Below are positions 1-8,310 of a stretch of 64,000 nucleotides of DNA, piece by piece. A program made the translations under genes and the position numbers. The stretch is from the NCBI GenBank assembly GCA_004558145.1, contig SFDQ01000001.1, positions 248,001 through 312,000 on the forward strand, read 5' to 3'. This DNA is from Oscillospiraceae bacterium. GTDB lineage: Bacteria > Bacillota_A > Clostridia > Oscillospirales > Ruminococcaceae. Under the pieces are notes generated by a model. The model worked only from the letters and a program-made list of their open reading frames with translations, was not told the origin of the DNA and did not search any database. Numbering within the stretch: the first letter of the stretch is position 1; each line of letters opens with the position of its first letter.

Positions 1-1404
1 GGCTGCGCGCCCCGGGAGTGGACCACCGAGATCGGCTTTCAGCAGCGTGGAGCCACCTCCGCCCAGATCAGCATCGTCATCTCCTACAGCGACCGCCCGG
101 GTTTCATCGGGCCCTGCCGGCCTGCACCACGCGCCACCCTGCCGCGGCTGCTGCGCATGTTCTGCCAAGACTCGAATCTCTACTGCTTTGTGGGCAACCG
201 TTTTCCCTTTACTCTGCATCCCGTACATCTCGCGCCCGGCGACTTCCCTGAGTTCTGGAAACTGGTGTCCGACGAGGACCGGGAGATACCGCTGATCTAC
301 ATCAGCCCCAGCGTGGACGAAGAAACCGGCGCGCCGGTCAATCTGTTGGACCCAGCGCGGCTGGCGGAACTGCTAGGGCCAAACGCCCTGGTCTACTACG
401 CAGACGACCCGGAGTTCTCCCAGGAGATGAGGCTGATGTGCCCTCATCCGGACTGCGCCTGCTATACTGGTCAAGTGCGGGTGTATGCCTCCCATCCCCA
501 CATGGAAAAAGCTGCCGACGCCTTCCGGCATCGCCTCATTGGGGTGCGGTCACTGCGCAGCGACCCGGAAGAGGTCTATACCATGCTGCGGCGGGCACTG
601 GCCCAGGACGTTCACTTTTACGAAAGCATGTTCCGCATGGAGAACTGCCGCGAGATGAACTTCCGCACACAGATGCAAAAGCGCCAGCGGGAATATCGGG
701 CGGAACTGGAGAACGAACTGCTGGAAAGCGCGGTAGAAAAAGAGCAGGAGCTGCACCGCCAATTGGAGCAGTTGGACACGGAACGCTTTGAATGGGAGCA
801 GTGCAAGGAAGAATTGCAAGACCGTATCGATGAGCTGACAAACTCGCTGCACCGGGCAGAAGCTCTGGCGGACAGCTATCGGGAGGCTGCCGCCCTCTCC
901 GCCGCGCGCAAAGCCGCGCTGGATAAGATACGCCTCGTTGGAAAATATCCCTCGGAGCCACGTCAAATCGTGGATTACTTCCTGGGACATTTCGGCGATC
1001 GACTGGCCTTCACCGAGCGCGGCCTCGCCTCGCTGGACAGCTGCACCGCCAGCGCCGAAGTGCTGTGGGATGCCCTTTATCAGATGGTCACCACCTTGTT
1101 CGACCTCTATGAGGACGATACAGTGGTGCTGGTAGACCAAGAATTCAACCGCTGCTCCAACCTGCGGCTGGCCCGGTGCGAGGGCACTATGACCCGCAAG
1201 AACGCTAATCTGATGCGCAATTACCGCGACACCTACGACGGCCGCGACATTGACATTCAGGCCCACATCAAAACCGCCGAGACCCGCCCCGGCAGCTCCA
1301 AGTTCCTTCGCATCTACTTTTCTTACGAGCCGGATCTGCACAAGATCATTGTGGGCTCCTGCGGTGAGCACTTGGAAAACCACACTTCTCAAAAAATACA
1401 TTGA
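1..1404 (+). CDS. Unrecognised coiled-coil protein, 5'-truncated by the window edge
   Basis: The frame is open from base 1, so the N-terminus lies outside the window; the ATG at 157 is internal and at least 52 further residues precede it in frame. The visible part has a beta-rich N-terminal half, a charged Glu/Gln/Arg-rich coiled coil (about residues 170-240 counted from the internal Met), and a C-terminal globular part ending RIYFSYEP...KIIVGSCGEHL. I do not recognise the family. The closing pattern faintly recalls short proteins found near defence or toxin genes, but this is only an impression. Base composition and codon choice are less GC-biased than in the genes that follow, which suggests horizontal acquisition. 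It is followed after 21 bp by a flavoprotein gene with its own strong ribosome binding site. Confidence 0.6.
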   Translation, partial: GCAPREWTTEIGFQQRGATSAQISIVISYSDRPGFIGPCRPAPRATLPRLLRMFCQDSNLYCFVGNRFPFTLHPVHLAPGDFPEFWKLVSDEDREIPLIYISPSVDEETGAPVNLLDPARLAELLGPNALVYYADDPEFSQEMRLMCPHPDCACYTGQVRVYASHPHMEKAADAFRHRLIGVRSLRSDPEEVYTMLRRALAQDVHFYESMFRMENCREMNFRTQMQKRQREYRAELENELLESAVEKEQELHRQLEQLDTERFEWEQCKEELQDRIDELTNSLHRAEALADSYREAAALSAARKAALDKIRLVGKYPSEPRQIVDYFLGHFGDRLAFTERGLASLDSCTASAEVLWDALYQMVTTLFDLYEDDTVVLVDQEFNRCSNLRLARCEGTMTRKNANLMRNYRDTYDGRDIDIQAHIKTAETRPGSSKFLRIYFSYEPDLHKIIVGSCGEHLENHTSQKIH

Positions 1405-1425
1405 ACCCACAGGAGGAAGCCCATC

Positions 1426-1986
1426 ATGCGCAAAAATTTCGGAGCAAAACCCTGGACCTATCCCCAGCCGGTGTTCATTCTGGCCAGCTGGAACGAGGAC
1501 GGCACCGCCGACGCCATGAACGCCGCCTGGGGCGGCGTGAGCGATGACAAGGAGCTTTCCTTCTGCATCAGCGCCGGGCACAAGACCACCGCCAACATCC
1601 TGGCCCGGAAGGCCTTCACCGTGAGCATGGCCACCGCGGACCAGATGGCCGCCTGCGACTATGTGGGCGTCGAGTCGGGCAACAAGGTGCCGGACAAGGT
1701 GGCAAAGGCGGGCTGGCACGTCACCCCCTCGTCCTTTGTGGACGCGCCCCTCATCGACGAGCTGCCCATGGCGGTGGAGTGCCGCCTGGTGAGCTACGAC
1801 CCTGAGAGCTGCCGTCTGGTGGGCGAAGTGGTGAACGTGAGCGCCGACGAGGCGGTGCTGGACGAGGCCGGCCGCATCGACCCGGCCAAACTGCGGCCCA
1901 TCACCTTCGACCCCATCCACAACCTCTACCGCGCGCTGGGCGAGACCGCCGGCCGCGCCTTCCACGACGGGCTGCAGCTGAAATAA
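1426..1986 (+). CDS. Flavin reductase family protein (FMN-binding split barrel)
   Basis: A 186-residue single-domain protein of the flavin reductase/NADH:FMN oxidoreductase family. It opens with the typical PQPVFILASWNEDG strand and then the NAAWGG segment that contributes to FMN binding. Members bind FMN as dimers in the cytoplasm and transfer electrons from NAD(P)H or partner proteins; the substrate cannot be told from sequence. The start is fixed by AGGAGGAA about 8 bp upstream of ATG 1426. A second, different family member lies at 34814-35446. The gene is followed by a hairpin that overlaps the ribosome binding site of sigK. Confidence 0.85.
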   Translation: MRKNFGAKPWTYPQPVFILASWNEDGTADAMNAAWGGVSDDKELSFCISAGHKTTANILARKAFTVSMATADQMAACDYVGVESGNKVPDKVAKAGWHVTPSSFVDAPLIDELPMAVECRLVSYDPESCRLVGEVVNVSADEAVLDEAGRIDPAKLRPITFDPIHNLYRALGETAGRAFHDGLQLK

Positions 1987-2012
1987 GCCCCGCGCCCCGG
2001 CATACAGGACCG

Positions 2013-2050
2013 CCCTCCCGCCATACCTTTATGGCAGGGAGGGTTGTTTT
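2013..2050 (+). terminator. Hairpin with T-rich tail abutting the sigK start codon
   Basis: CCCTCC-CGCCATA pairs with TATGGCAGGGAGGG (one bulge) around a short loop, followed by TTGTTTT and immediately by ATG 2051. It looks like a terminator for the flavoprotein gene, but its 3' arm contains the GGGAGGG ribosome binding site of sigK. Confidence 0.6.
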
Positions 2051-2740
2051 ATGTTTGGGGTATTTTTCAGCTTTATCGCTTCGCACATTCTGTATCTGGC
2101 GCTGCATCTGGAGACGGGCAGCTTTCCCCGCCCGCTGACGCCGCGGCAGGAGGTGGAGGCCTTTGCCGCCTTCAAGGCGGGGGACATGGCCGCCCGGGAC
2201 CGCATCATCCGCCACAACCTGCGGCTGGTGGCCCACGTGGTGAAGAAATACTATTCCCTGCCCGGCGACGCAGAGGACCTCATCAGCATCGGCACCATCG
2301 GGCTCATCAAGGCGGTGAACAGCTTCGACAACACAAAGCAGGCCCGCTTTTCCACCTATGCCTCCCGCTGCATCGACAACGAGGTGCGCATGAGCTTCCG
2401 CAAGCAGAAGAAAGCCCCCGCCACCGTGAGCATGAACGAGCCCATCGAGGCGGGCAAGGACGGCAGCGCCCTGACGGTGATCGACGTGGTGCCGGACGAT
2501 TTCCTTCTGGACGAGGACTGCGAGCGCCGGGACGAGACCGCCCGCCTGCGGCAGCTGGTGGACGGCCTTTCGGGGCGGCAGCGGCAGGTGGTGCTGCTGC
2601 GCTACGGCCTCTCCGGCCAGCCGCCCATGACCCAGCAGGAGGTGGCCGACCTTCTGGGCATCAGCCGCAGCTACATCAGCCGCATCGAAAAGGCGGCGGT
2701 GCTCTCGCTGCGCCAGTCGCTGCTGGAGCAGGAACGATAA
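2051..2740 (+). CDS. sigK: RNA polymerase sporulation sigma factor SigK (pro-sigma-K type)
   Basis: A 229-residue sigma-70 family protein with the SigK layout. A hydrophobic N-terminal stretch (FFSFIASHILYLALHL, residues 5-20) matches the pro-sequence that tethers pro-sigma-K to the outer forespore membrane until it is cleaved. Region 2 follows (HNLRLVAHVVKKYY, DLISIGTIGLIKAV), and region 4 ends with the helix-turn-helix (QQEVADLLGISRSYISRIEK). In spore formers SigK directs late mother-cell genes for coat, cortex and dipicolinate synthesis. The gene is intact, with no skin-like interruption. Its start has GGGAGGG 8 bp upstream inside a hairpin. dpaA-dpaB, classical SigK targets, lie later in the window. 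Confidence 0.92.
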   Translation: MFGVFFSFIASHILYLALHLETGSFPRPLTPRQEVEAFAAFKAGDMAARDRIIRHNLRLVAHVVKKYYSLPGDAEDLISIGTIGLIKAVNSFDNTKQARFSTYASRCIDNEVRMSFRKQKKAPATVSMNEPIEAGKDGSALTVIDVVPDDFLLDEDCERRDETARLRQLVDGLSGRQRQVVLLRYGLSGQPPMTQQEVADLLGISRSYISRIEKAAVLSLRQSLLEQER

Positions 2741-2747
2741 CGCAGAA

Positions 2748-2782
2748 AGCGCCCCCGCCGGAAACCGGCGGGGGCGCTTTTT
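2748..2782. terminator. Bidirectional rho-independent terminator
   Basis: AAGCGCCCCCGCCGG-aaa-CCGGCGGGGGCGCTTTTT sits between the convergent sigK (+) and 2-hydroxyacid dehydrogenase (-) genes; the A/T flanks allow use on both strands. Confidence 0.92.
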
Positions 2783-2789
2783 CGGTGCT

Positions 2790-3749
2790 TCACAGATTCA
2801 CAGCGTTGACGGTCCTGCCGGCCAGAAAACTGCGCAGGTTTTCCACCGCCGCGTCCATCAGGCGCTGGCGGGCGGCCTTTGCCCCCCAGGCCATGTGGGG
2901 GGTGAGGATGCAGTTCGGCGCGCCCAGCAGGGGGTTGTCGGCCCGGATGGGCTCGGCGCTCACCACGTCCAGCGCGGCCCCCGCCACCCGTCCGCTTTTG
3001 AGGGCGGCGGCCAGGTCCGCCTCGTTCACCAGCGGGCCCCGGGCGGTGTTCAGCAGCAGCACCCCCGGCTTCATGGCGGCGATGGCCTGCCGGTCGATCA
3101 TGCCGGCGTTTTGGGCGGTGAGGGGGCAGTGGAGGCTGACCACGTCCGCCGCGGCAAACAGCTCTTCCAGGGTCACCGCCGCGGCCCCATCCTCCAGAGG
3201 GCCGGGGGCCAGGTGCGGCCCATAGGCCAGCACCTTCATGCCGAAGGCCCGGGCGATGCGCGCCGCCGCCCGGCCGATGCGCCCGTAGCCCACCACGCCG
3301 AAGACAAGGCCCGCCAGTTCCCGCTGGGGGGTGTTCCAATAGCAGAAATCCGTCTTCTGGCACCACTCGCCGCCGTGCACGCCCCGGCTGTGGTCCCCCG
3401 CCCGGTGGCACAGCTCCAGCAGCAGGGCAAAGGTGAACTGGGCCACCGCCTCGGTGCCGTAGTCCGGCACGTTGCACACCGGGATGCCCCTTGCCGCCGC
3501 CGCGGCGGTGTCCACCACATTGTAGCCGGTGGCCAGCACCCCGATGTAGCGCAGGTCCGGGCAGGCGGCCAGCGTGGCGGCGGTGATGGGGGTCTTGTTC
3601 ACCAGCACCGCCCCGGCCCCCGCCATGCGGGGCAGGATGAGCTGGGGCGGGGTGCGGTCGTAATACTCGAACTCGCCCAGCGCCTCAAAGCCCTGCCAGC
3701 CCAGGTCCCCCGGGTCGAGGGCATGGCCGTCCATCACCACTATTTTCAT
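2790..3749 (-). CDS. D-2-hydroxyacid dehydrogenase (NAD-dependent)
   Basis: A 319-residue member of the D-isomer 2-hydroxyacid dehydrogenase family (glycerate/hydroxypyruvate reductase-like). The Rossmann signature GYGRIGRAAARIA lies in the middle. Catalytic residues are recognisable: Arg in LLLNTARGPLVNE, Glu in DVVSAEPI, His in ILTPHMAWG. It reduces a 2-ketoacid to the D-2-hydroxyacid with NAD(P)H in the cytoplasm; the true substrate is not determined. It is monocistronic between two strong terminators. A TACAAT -10-like element lies about 45 bp upstream of the start, with no convincing -35. Confidence 0.87.
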   Translation of the reverse strand: MKIVVMDGHALDPGDLGWQGFEALGEFEYYDRTPPQLILPRMAGAGAVLVNKTPITAATLAACPDLRYIGVLATGYNVVDTAAAAARGIPVCNVPDYGTEAVAQFTFALLLELCHRAGDHSRGVHGGEWCQKTDFCYWNTPQRELAGLVFGVVGYGRIGRAAARIARAFGMKVLAYGPHLAPGPLEDGAAAVTLEELFAAADVVSLHCPLTAQNAGMIDRQAIAAMKPGVLLLNTARGPLVNEADLAAALKSGRVAGAALDVVSAEPIRADNPLLGAPNCILTPHMAWGAKAARQRLMDAAVENLRSFLAGRTVNAVNL

Positions 3750-3891
3750 CTTCGTTTCATCCCTTTCGCGGCGTTTTTTTCATTGTAGCACAAAGGCGAA
3801 GCGAGAAAAAGCCGCCTCATATGATTTACTATTTGTACATTTTCTACATCATTCTACAAAATCATCGGTATACAGGCGGTTTTTGTGGTAA

Positions 3892-3926
3892 AAAAATCCC
3901 CCTGCCTTGCGGGCAGGGGGATTTTT
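3892..3926 (-). terminator. Rho-independent terminator after the anti-sigma gene
   Basis: AAAAATCCCCCTGCC-ttgc-GGGCAGGGGGATTTTT. Read on the minus strand it lies just after the stop of the anti-sigma gene; the symmetrical A/T ends could also act on the plus strand. Confidence 0.9.
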
Positions 3927-3934
3927 CGATTTTG

Positions 3935-5326
3935 TCAGGGCAGCGGCAGTTCCTCGCCGTTGAGGGTGACCTTTGCCACCTTTTCCAGGTCGATGACCTG
4001 ATCGAAGATGCTGCGGCAGACGACGGTGCCGTCGCCGGTGCTGACGCTGGCGCTGCTGCTGGACACCTCGGTGCCGTCGGTCAGGATGACCCGCAGGTCG
4101 GCGGCTTCGCTGTCGGCGGTCATCTCGCCGGTGCCGAAGGCGGTGACGGAAATGGGCGACACCTGCACTTCGTCAAGCGTCCAGGGGTTCATATCCTTGC
4201 CGCAGGGGATGACCAGCGATTCGCTGGCTTCCTCCAGCCGGAAGGTGGTGGCCCAGCTGCCGTCGATGAGCCAGTCGTAGGTCATGGTCTCCATCCGAAC
4301 AGTCAGCTCGCTCTGGTCGGCGCCCTCCGGCGGGATGAGCACATACTCCACCAGATCGTTGTAGCTCTGGAAGGTGCCCATCTTGTGTTCTTCGCCCAGG
4401 TCCAGTTCCAGCTCGGTGCAGGGCACCCGCTCGCCCTCGGCGTTCCACAGCGAGAAGGACAGGCGGTTCACCCGGCCCGTACCGCCCAGGTTGTTCACCT
4501 GGATGTGCAGCTGGCCGTCCACCACGCCGGCGGCGTTCACGTTGGCCCAGTCCACGCCGGGCAGGGCCAGCGGCTGCTCCCAGCCGGCGAGCACGGGGAT
4601 CTTGCCCTCGTCCAGCAGCTTGGTGTAGCACTCCATGGCCGGGCCGGTGGCGCCCCAGGAGTCGATCTGCTGGTTGTACTGCACCGGGATGTGGCCGGTG
4701 AGGCTGCGGACTTCCTCCATGGTGTAGCCCAGGTCCACCGGGTCGTTGAAGGACAGCCCGGAGGTGATGCTGGTGGCGCCCACGGTGATCTTTTTGCCCG
4801 CCAGCTGCTGGCTGGCGTTGGCGGTGAGCCGCAGGATGGCGGTGCCGGTGGCCTCGTCATAGTCCACCGTTTCCACGTTTGTGAACATGGTGCCGGTGAC
4901 CTGCGGGGTGTAAAGCTCGGCGTCCGGGCCGATGCGTCCCTGGCCGGTGGTGTCCTGCAGGCCGATGTAGACCGCGGCCACCTGGCCGTCGCTCATGGCG
5001 GCCAGCACTTCCATGCGGATACCCGCGTCCTCGCTGACCTGATTGATGGGCTGAAGCATCTGCAGCGTCTCCTCGCCCAGAACGGCCAGTTTCTGCTGCA
5101 GTTCGGGGGCCGCGGCCAGCACGCCGCCGCCCAGGCACAGAACGAGGGCAAAGGCCGCCGCCAGTGCCAGCACGCGCTTCATCGGGCGCAGGCGCCTTAC
5201 CGGCGGCGCCACGGCCACGGTGGGCCGGCACTGGGCCAGGATAGCCTGCTTTTGAGCAGCGTCCATCTGGACGCTGCTCAGGCCGCTGTCGACAGCGGCC
5301 CGGACCGTTTCGTCACAGATCTTCAT
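3935..5326 (-). CDS. DUF4179-type membrane anti-sigma factor
   Basis: A 463-residue predicted single-pass protein: about 50 cytoplasmic residues, one transmembrane helix (VLALAAAFALVLCLGGGVLAA, about residues 52-72), then a large extracytoplasmic beta-rich part. This is the architecture of DUF4179 proteins encoded after ECF sigma factors. Its start overlaps the end of the sigma gene by 14 bp, so translation is probably coupled. Family knowledge suggests it holds the sigma factor at the membrane until an envelope signal acts on the outer domain; the signal is unknown. Cys appears only in the cytosolic segment and transmembrane helix. Confidence 0.78.
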   Translation of the reverse strand: MKICDETVRAAVDSGLSSVQMDAAQKQAILAQCRPTVAVAPPVRRLRPMKRVLALAAAFALVLCLGGGVLAAAPELQQKLAVLGEETLQMLQPINQVSEDAGIRMEVLAAMSDGQVAAVYIGLQDTTGQGRIGPDAELYTPQVTGTMFTNVETVDYDEATGTAILRLTANASQQLAGKKITVGATSITSGLSFNDPVDLGYTMEEVRSLTGHIPVQYNQQIDSWGATGPAMECYTKLLDEGKIPVLAGWEQPLALPGVDWANVNAAGVVDGQLHIQVNNLGGTGRVNRLSFSLWNAEGERVPCTELELDLGEEHKMGTFQSYNDLVEYVLIPPEGADQSELTVRMETMTYDWLIDGSWATTFRLEEASESLVIPCGKDMNPWTLDEVQVSPISVTAFGTGEMTADSEAADLRVILTDGTEVSSSSASVSTGDGTVVCRSIFDQVIDLEKVAKVTLNGEELPLP

Positions 5327-5822
5327 TTGGCCCTCCCTCCAATCTTTTTTTCAATGCCTCGCGGGCGCGGCGCAGCCGGATGCTCACCGTGGACTGGGGC
5401 GCGCCCAGCACCGCGGCGATCTCGTTGACCTTCAGCTGCTGGTAATAGTGCAGCAGGATGACCTCTTTGTATTTGGGTTTCAGGGCCATGATCTCCTGGA
5501 ACAGGCGGCCCTGCCCGTCCTTGGGGGTCTCCGTGCCGGGCAGCTCGGGATACTGCTCCACCAGATTGACCTTGCGCTTCCAGGCGCTGCGCAGATAATC
5601 CTTGCAGACGTTCACCGTGATGCGCATGACCCAGGCCTTTTCCGCCGATGGGTTTTCGATGGGCCGCCAAGCGCGGTAGATCTTGATGAAAGCATCCTGC
5701 ACGGCGTCCTGGGCCAGGTGCACATCGCCCAGATACATGCAGCACATGCGCAGCATGCCGGTGCCGTACACATCCACCAGCCGTTCCATCTCGGTGCTTT
5801 CGCACACCGGCTGCTCCACCAT
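5313..5822 (-). CDS. ECF-family RNA polymerase sigma factor
   Basis: An extracytoplasmic-function sigma factor with region 2 (YLGDVHLAQDAVQDAFIKIY) and region 4 (LKVNEIAAVLGAPQSTVSIRLRRARE). ATG 5822 gives about 169 residues and is preferred because AGAGGAG lies 9 bp upstream; a TTG at 5873 would extend the frame by 17 residues but has a poor ribosome binding site. It is co-transcribed with the downstream overlapping anti-sigma gene. ECF factors of this group usually activate their own promoter and envelope-stress genes; the regulon cannot be inferred here. Confidence 0.85.
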   Translation of the reverse strand: MVEQPVCESTEMERLVDVYGTGMLRMCCMYLGDVHLAQDAVQDAFIKIYRAWRPIENPSAEKAWVMRITVNVCKDYLRSAWKRKVNLVEQYPELPGTETPKDGQGRLFQEIMALKPKYKEVILLHYYQQLKVNEIAAVLGAPQSTVSIRLRRAREALKKRLEGGPNEDL

Positions 5823-5916
5823 TCCCTCACGCTCCTCTGCGGCGGCCCGCCGCGAGAGGCTTTCACCCCTCAAACGGACCGACCCCCTGAAAATATTTCA
5901 ACTTTGCGCCGCCAAT

Positions 5917-5944
5917 GTCAGTTTTTCGTAAACTTTTGGTTACA
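5917..5944 (-). promoter_or_regulatory. Possible ECF-type autoregulatory promoter
   Basis: On the minus strand TGTAAC (5939-5944) is followed 18 bp later by TGAC, and no good sigma-A promoter is visible upstream of the sigma gene. TGTAAC-type -35 elements are known for some Firmicute ECF factors. The -10 match is weak, so this is only a candidate. Confidence 0.3.
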
Positions 5945-5972
5945 ATTCGGAGACAACTCCGTTACGCCGCTT

Positions 5973-8252
5973 TCAGACCAGTTCCAGCCGGTCCTCTTTC
6001 GCGTCCAGCGTGACGGCGCCGGAAAGAGTGCCCGCCACGAACCGCTCGGCCAGGGGGTCCTCCACCCGCTTGCGGATGGTGCGCCGCAGGTCCCGCGCGC
6101 CGAACTTGGAGCCCGCCTCTTTCACCAGCACCCTGCAGGCCGCGGGGGTGTAGGTGAAGGTGACGCCCTTTTCCGCAAGGGACTGGACATACTCGTCCAG
6201 CACCAGGGCGGCGATGCGCTCCAGGCTCTCTTCCCCGAGGGGCTTGAAGGCGATGACCTCGTCCACGCGGCCCAAAAACTCCGGCCGCAAAAATTCGCCC
6301 AGGGCCTTCATGGCCTTGTTGGCGCTGATCTGCTCGGCCGTTTTGGCAAAGCCGGTCTCGCCGGTCTTTTCGGTGCTGCCGGCGTTGCTGGTCATGCAGA
6401 TGACGGTGTTCTCAAAGTTCACCGTGCGGCCCTGGCTGTCGGTGATGCGGCCCTCGTCCAGGATCTGGAGCAGGATGTTCATCACGTCCGGGTGGGCCTT
6501 TTCGATCTCGTCGAACAGCACCACGCTGTAGGGCCGGCGGCGCACCTGCTCGGTGAGCTGGCCCGCCTCGTCGTGGCCCACATAGCCCGGAGGGGCGCCG
6601 ATGAGCCGGCTGACGGTGTGCTTTTCCATATACTCGCTCATGTCGATGCGGATGAGCGGGTCGGGGGTGTCGAACAGCTGGTTCGCCAGCTGGCGCACCA
6701 GCTCGGTCTTGCCCACGCCGGTGGGGCCCACAAAGATGAAGCTGGCGGGCCGCCGCTTGCCGGAAAGGTCGGCCCGGGCGCGCTTCATGGCGCGGGCCAC
6801 CGCCTCCACGGCCTCGTCCTGGCCGATGATGCGCTTTTTCAGCTCGCTTTCCAGGTTCAAAAGCTTTGCGAACTCGCTCTGCTCCACCTTCATGGCGGGG
6901 ATGCCGGTCCACAGCTCCACCACCTTGGCCACGTCCTGCATCTCCACCTTGATGCCGCCCGCCTTCAGCTGAAGCTCGGGCAGCTTTTCCCGCAGCTGGG
7001 CCATCTCGGTCTTGATCTGGGCAAGGCGCTCGTAGTCCGGGCCGTTCTCCGCCTGCTCCTGGGCCAGCTCCTCCGCTTCCAGCGCGGCCAGGGACTTCTG
7101 GGTCTCGGCCAGCTCGCTGATCTCAGGGTGGCGCAGGTTGCAGCAGGCGCAGGCCTCGTCCAAAAGGTCGATGGCCTTGTCCGGCAAAAAGCGGTCGGAG
7201 ATGTACCGCTCGGAGAGGTTCACCGCCGCGGACACGATCTGGGAGGTGACCTCCACGCCGTGGTGGGCCTCGTAATACTTCTTGATGCCGTTCAGCACAT
7301 TGATGGCGTCGGCGATGCTGGGCTCGCCCACCTTCACGGGCTGGAAGCGGCGCTCCAGGGCCTGGTCCTTCTCGATGAACTTGCGGTACTCGGTGAAGGT
7401 GGTGGCGCCGATGACCTGAATTTCGCCGCGGGACAAAGCGGGCTTCAGGATGTTGCCCGCGTTCATGGCGCCCTCGCTGTCGCCCGCGCCGGTGATGCTG
7501 TGGATCTCGTCGATGAACAAAATCACGTTGCCCAGGCGCTTGACCTCGTCGATGAGGCCCTTCACCCGCTGCTCGAACTGGCCGCGGAACTGGGTGCCGG
7601 CCACCAGAGCGGTGAGGTCCAGCCGGTAGAGCTTTTTGCCCTTGAGGCAGGCGGGCACCTGGCCCCGGGCGATGCGCTGGGCGATGCCCTCGGCGATGGC
7701 GGTCTTGCCCACGCCGGCCTCGCCGATGAGGCAGGGGTTGTTCTTCTGGCGGCGGGCCAAAATCTGGATGGTGCGGTAAATTTCCTGGTCGCGGCCCACG
7801 ATCTCGTCCAGCTTGCCGGCGGCGGCGCGGGCGGTGAGGTTCTCGCAGTATTTATCCAGGAATTTCAGCTTGCCGGGGCCCTTTTCCTTCTCCTTTTTCT
7901 TGTCGCCCTTGGCGCCGAAGCCGAAGGGGAAGGTGGCGGAGCCGCCGGGGGTGAACTCCTCGTCCGAGTCGTTTTCCTTGCCGTCGTCGCCCTCTTCCTC
8001 GCCCATGGGGGCAAAGGGGAACATGCCGGACATGCCGTTCTCCCCCGCTTCCTCCATGAAGCTGTTCATGCGCTCCTCCATGGCCTCCAGGTCCTCGTCG
8101 CGCATGCCGAACTGTTTCATCAGGTCATCCACCGGCTTGATGCCCAGCGCCCGGGCGCAGGTCAGGCAGTAGCCCTCCTGCTTGGGCTGGCCGTTCTCCA
8201 TGCGCTGGATGAACACCACGGCGGTGCGTTTTTTGCATTTGACACAAAGCAT
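5973..8252 (-). CDS. clpE: ClpE-type ATP-dependent Clp protease ATPase subunit
   Basis: A Hsp100 unfoldase of about 759 residues. The N-terminus carries a zinc finger (C3xxC6...C29xxC32) as in ClpE, instead of the Clp_N repeats of ClpC. Then come an acidic linker, AAA+ module 1 (Walker A GEAGVGKT at 177-184, sensor region IGATTFTEYRKFIE), a coiled middle part, and AAA+ module 2 (GPTGVGKT, FDEIEKAH). A GETGF loop in module 2 may be the ClpP-docking tripeptide. It should unfold proteins for ClpP, which is not in the window. Start ATG 8252 is chosen because GGGAGAG precedes it and the zinc finger begins at residue 3. No CtsR-McsAB genes adjoin it. Confidence 0.88.
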   Translation of the reverse strand: MLCVKCKKRTAVVFIQRMENGQPKQEGYCLTCARALGIKPVDDLMKQFGMRDEDLEAMEERMNSFMEEAGENGMSGMFPFAPMGEEEGDDGKENDSDEEFTPGGSATFPFGFGAKGDKKKEKEKGPGKLKFLDKYCENLTARAAAGKLDEIVGRDQEIYRTIQILARRQKNNPCLIGEAGVGKTAIAEGIAQRIARGQVPACLKGKKLYRLDLTALVAGTQFRGQFEQRVKGLIDEVKRLGNVILFIDEIHSITGAGDSEGAMNAGNILKPALSRGEIQVIGATTFTEYRKFIEKDQALERRFQPVKVGEPSIADAINVLNGIKKYYEAHHGVEVTSQIVSAAVNLSERYISDRFLPDKAIDLLDEACACCNLRHPEISELAETQKSLAALEAEELAQEQAENGPDYERLAQIKTEMAQLREKLPELQLKAGGIKVEMQDVAKVVELWTGIPAMKVEQSEFAKLLNLESELKKRIIGQDEAVEAVARAMKRARADLSGKRRPASFIFVGPTGVGKTELVRQLANQLFDTPDPLIRIDMSEYMEKHTVSRLIGAPPGYVGHDEAGQLTEQVRRRPYSVVLFDEIEKAHPDVMNILLQILDEGRITDSQGRTVNFENTVICMTSNAGSTEKTGETGFAKTAEQISANKAMKALGEFLRPEFLGRVDEVIAFKPLGEESLERIAALVLDEYVQSLAEKGVTFTYTPAACRVLVKEAGSKFGARDLRRTIRKRVEDPLAERFVAGTLSGAVTLDAKEDRLELV

Positions 8253-8310
8253 AGGTCTCTCTCCCTCTCTGCCTTTTTCCAAGGCCTCGAGTCACGGGGC
8301 CCGCGGCCCC

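Noticed and set aside
550..1965. Minus-strand 471-codon frame opposite the first two genes
   Set aside because: No recognisable domain and no ribosome binding site; the plus-strand flavin reductase is certain and the plus-strand coiled-coil gene is open from the window edge.
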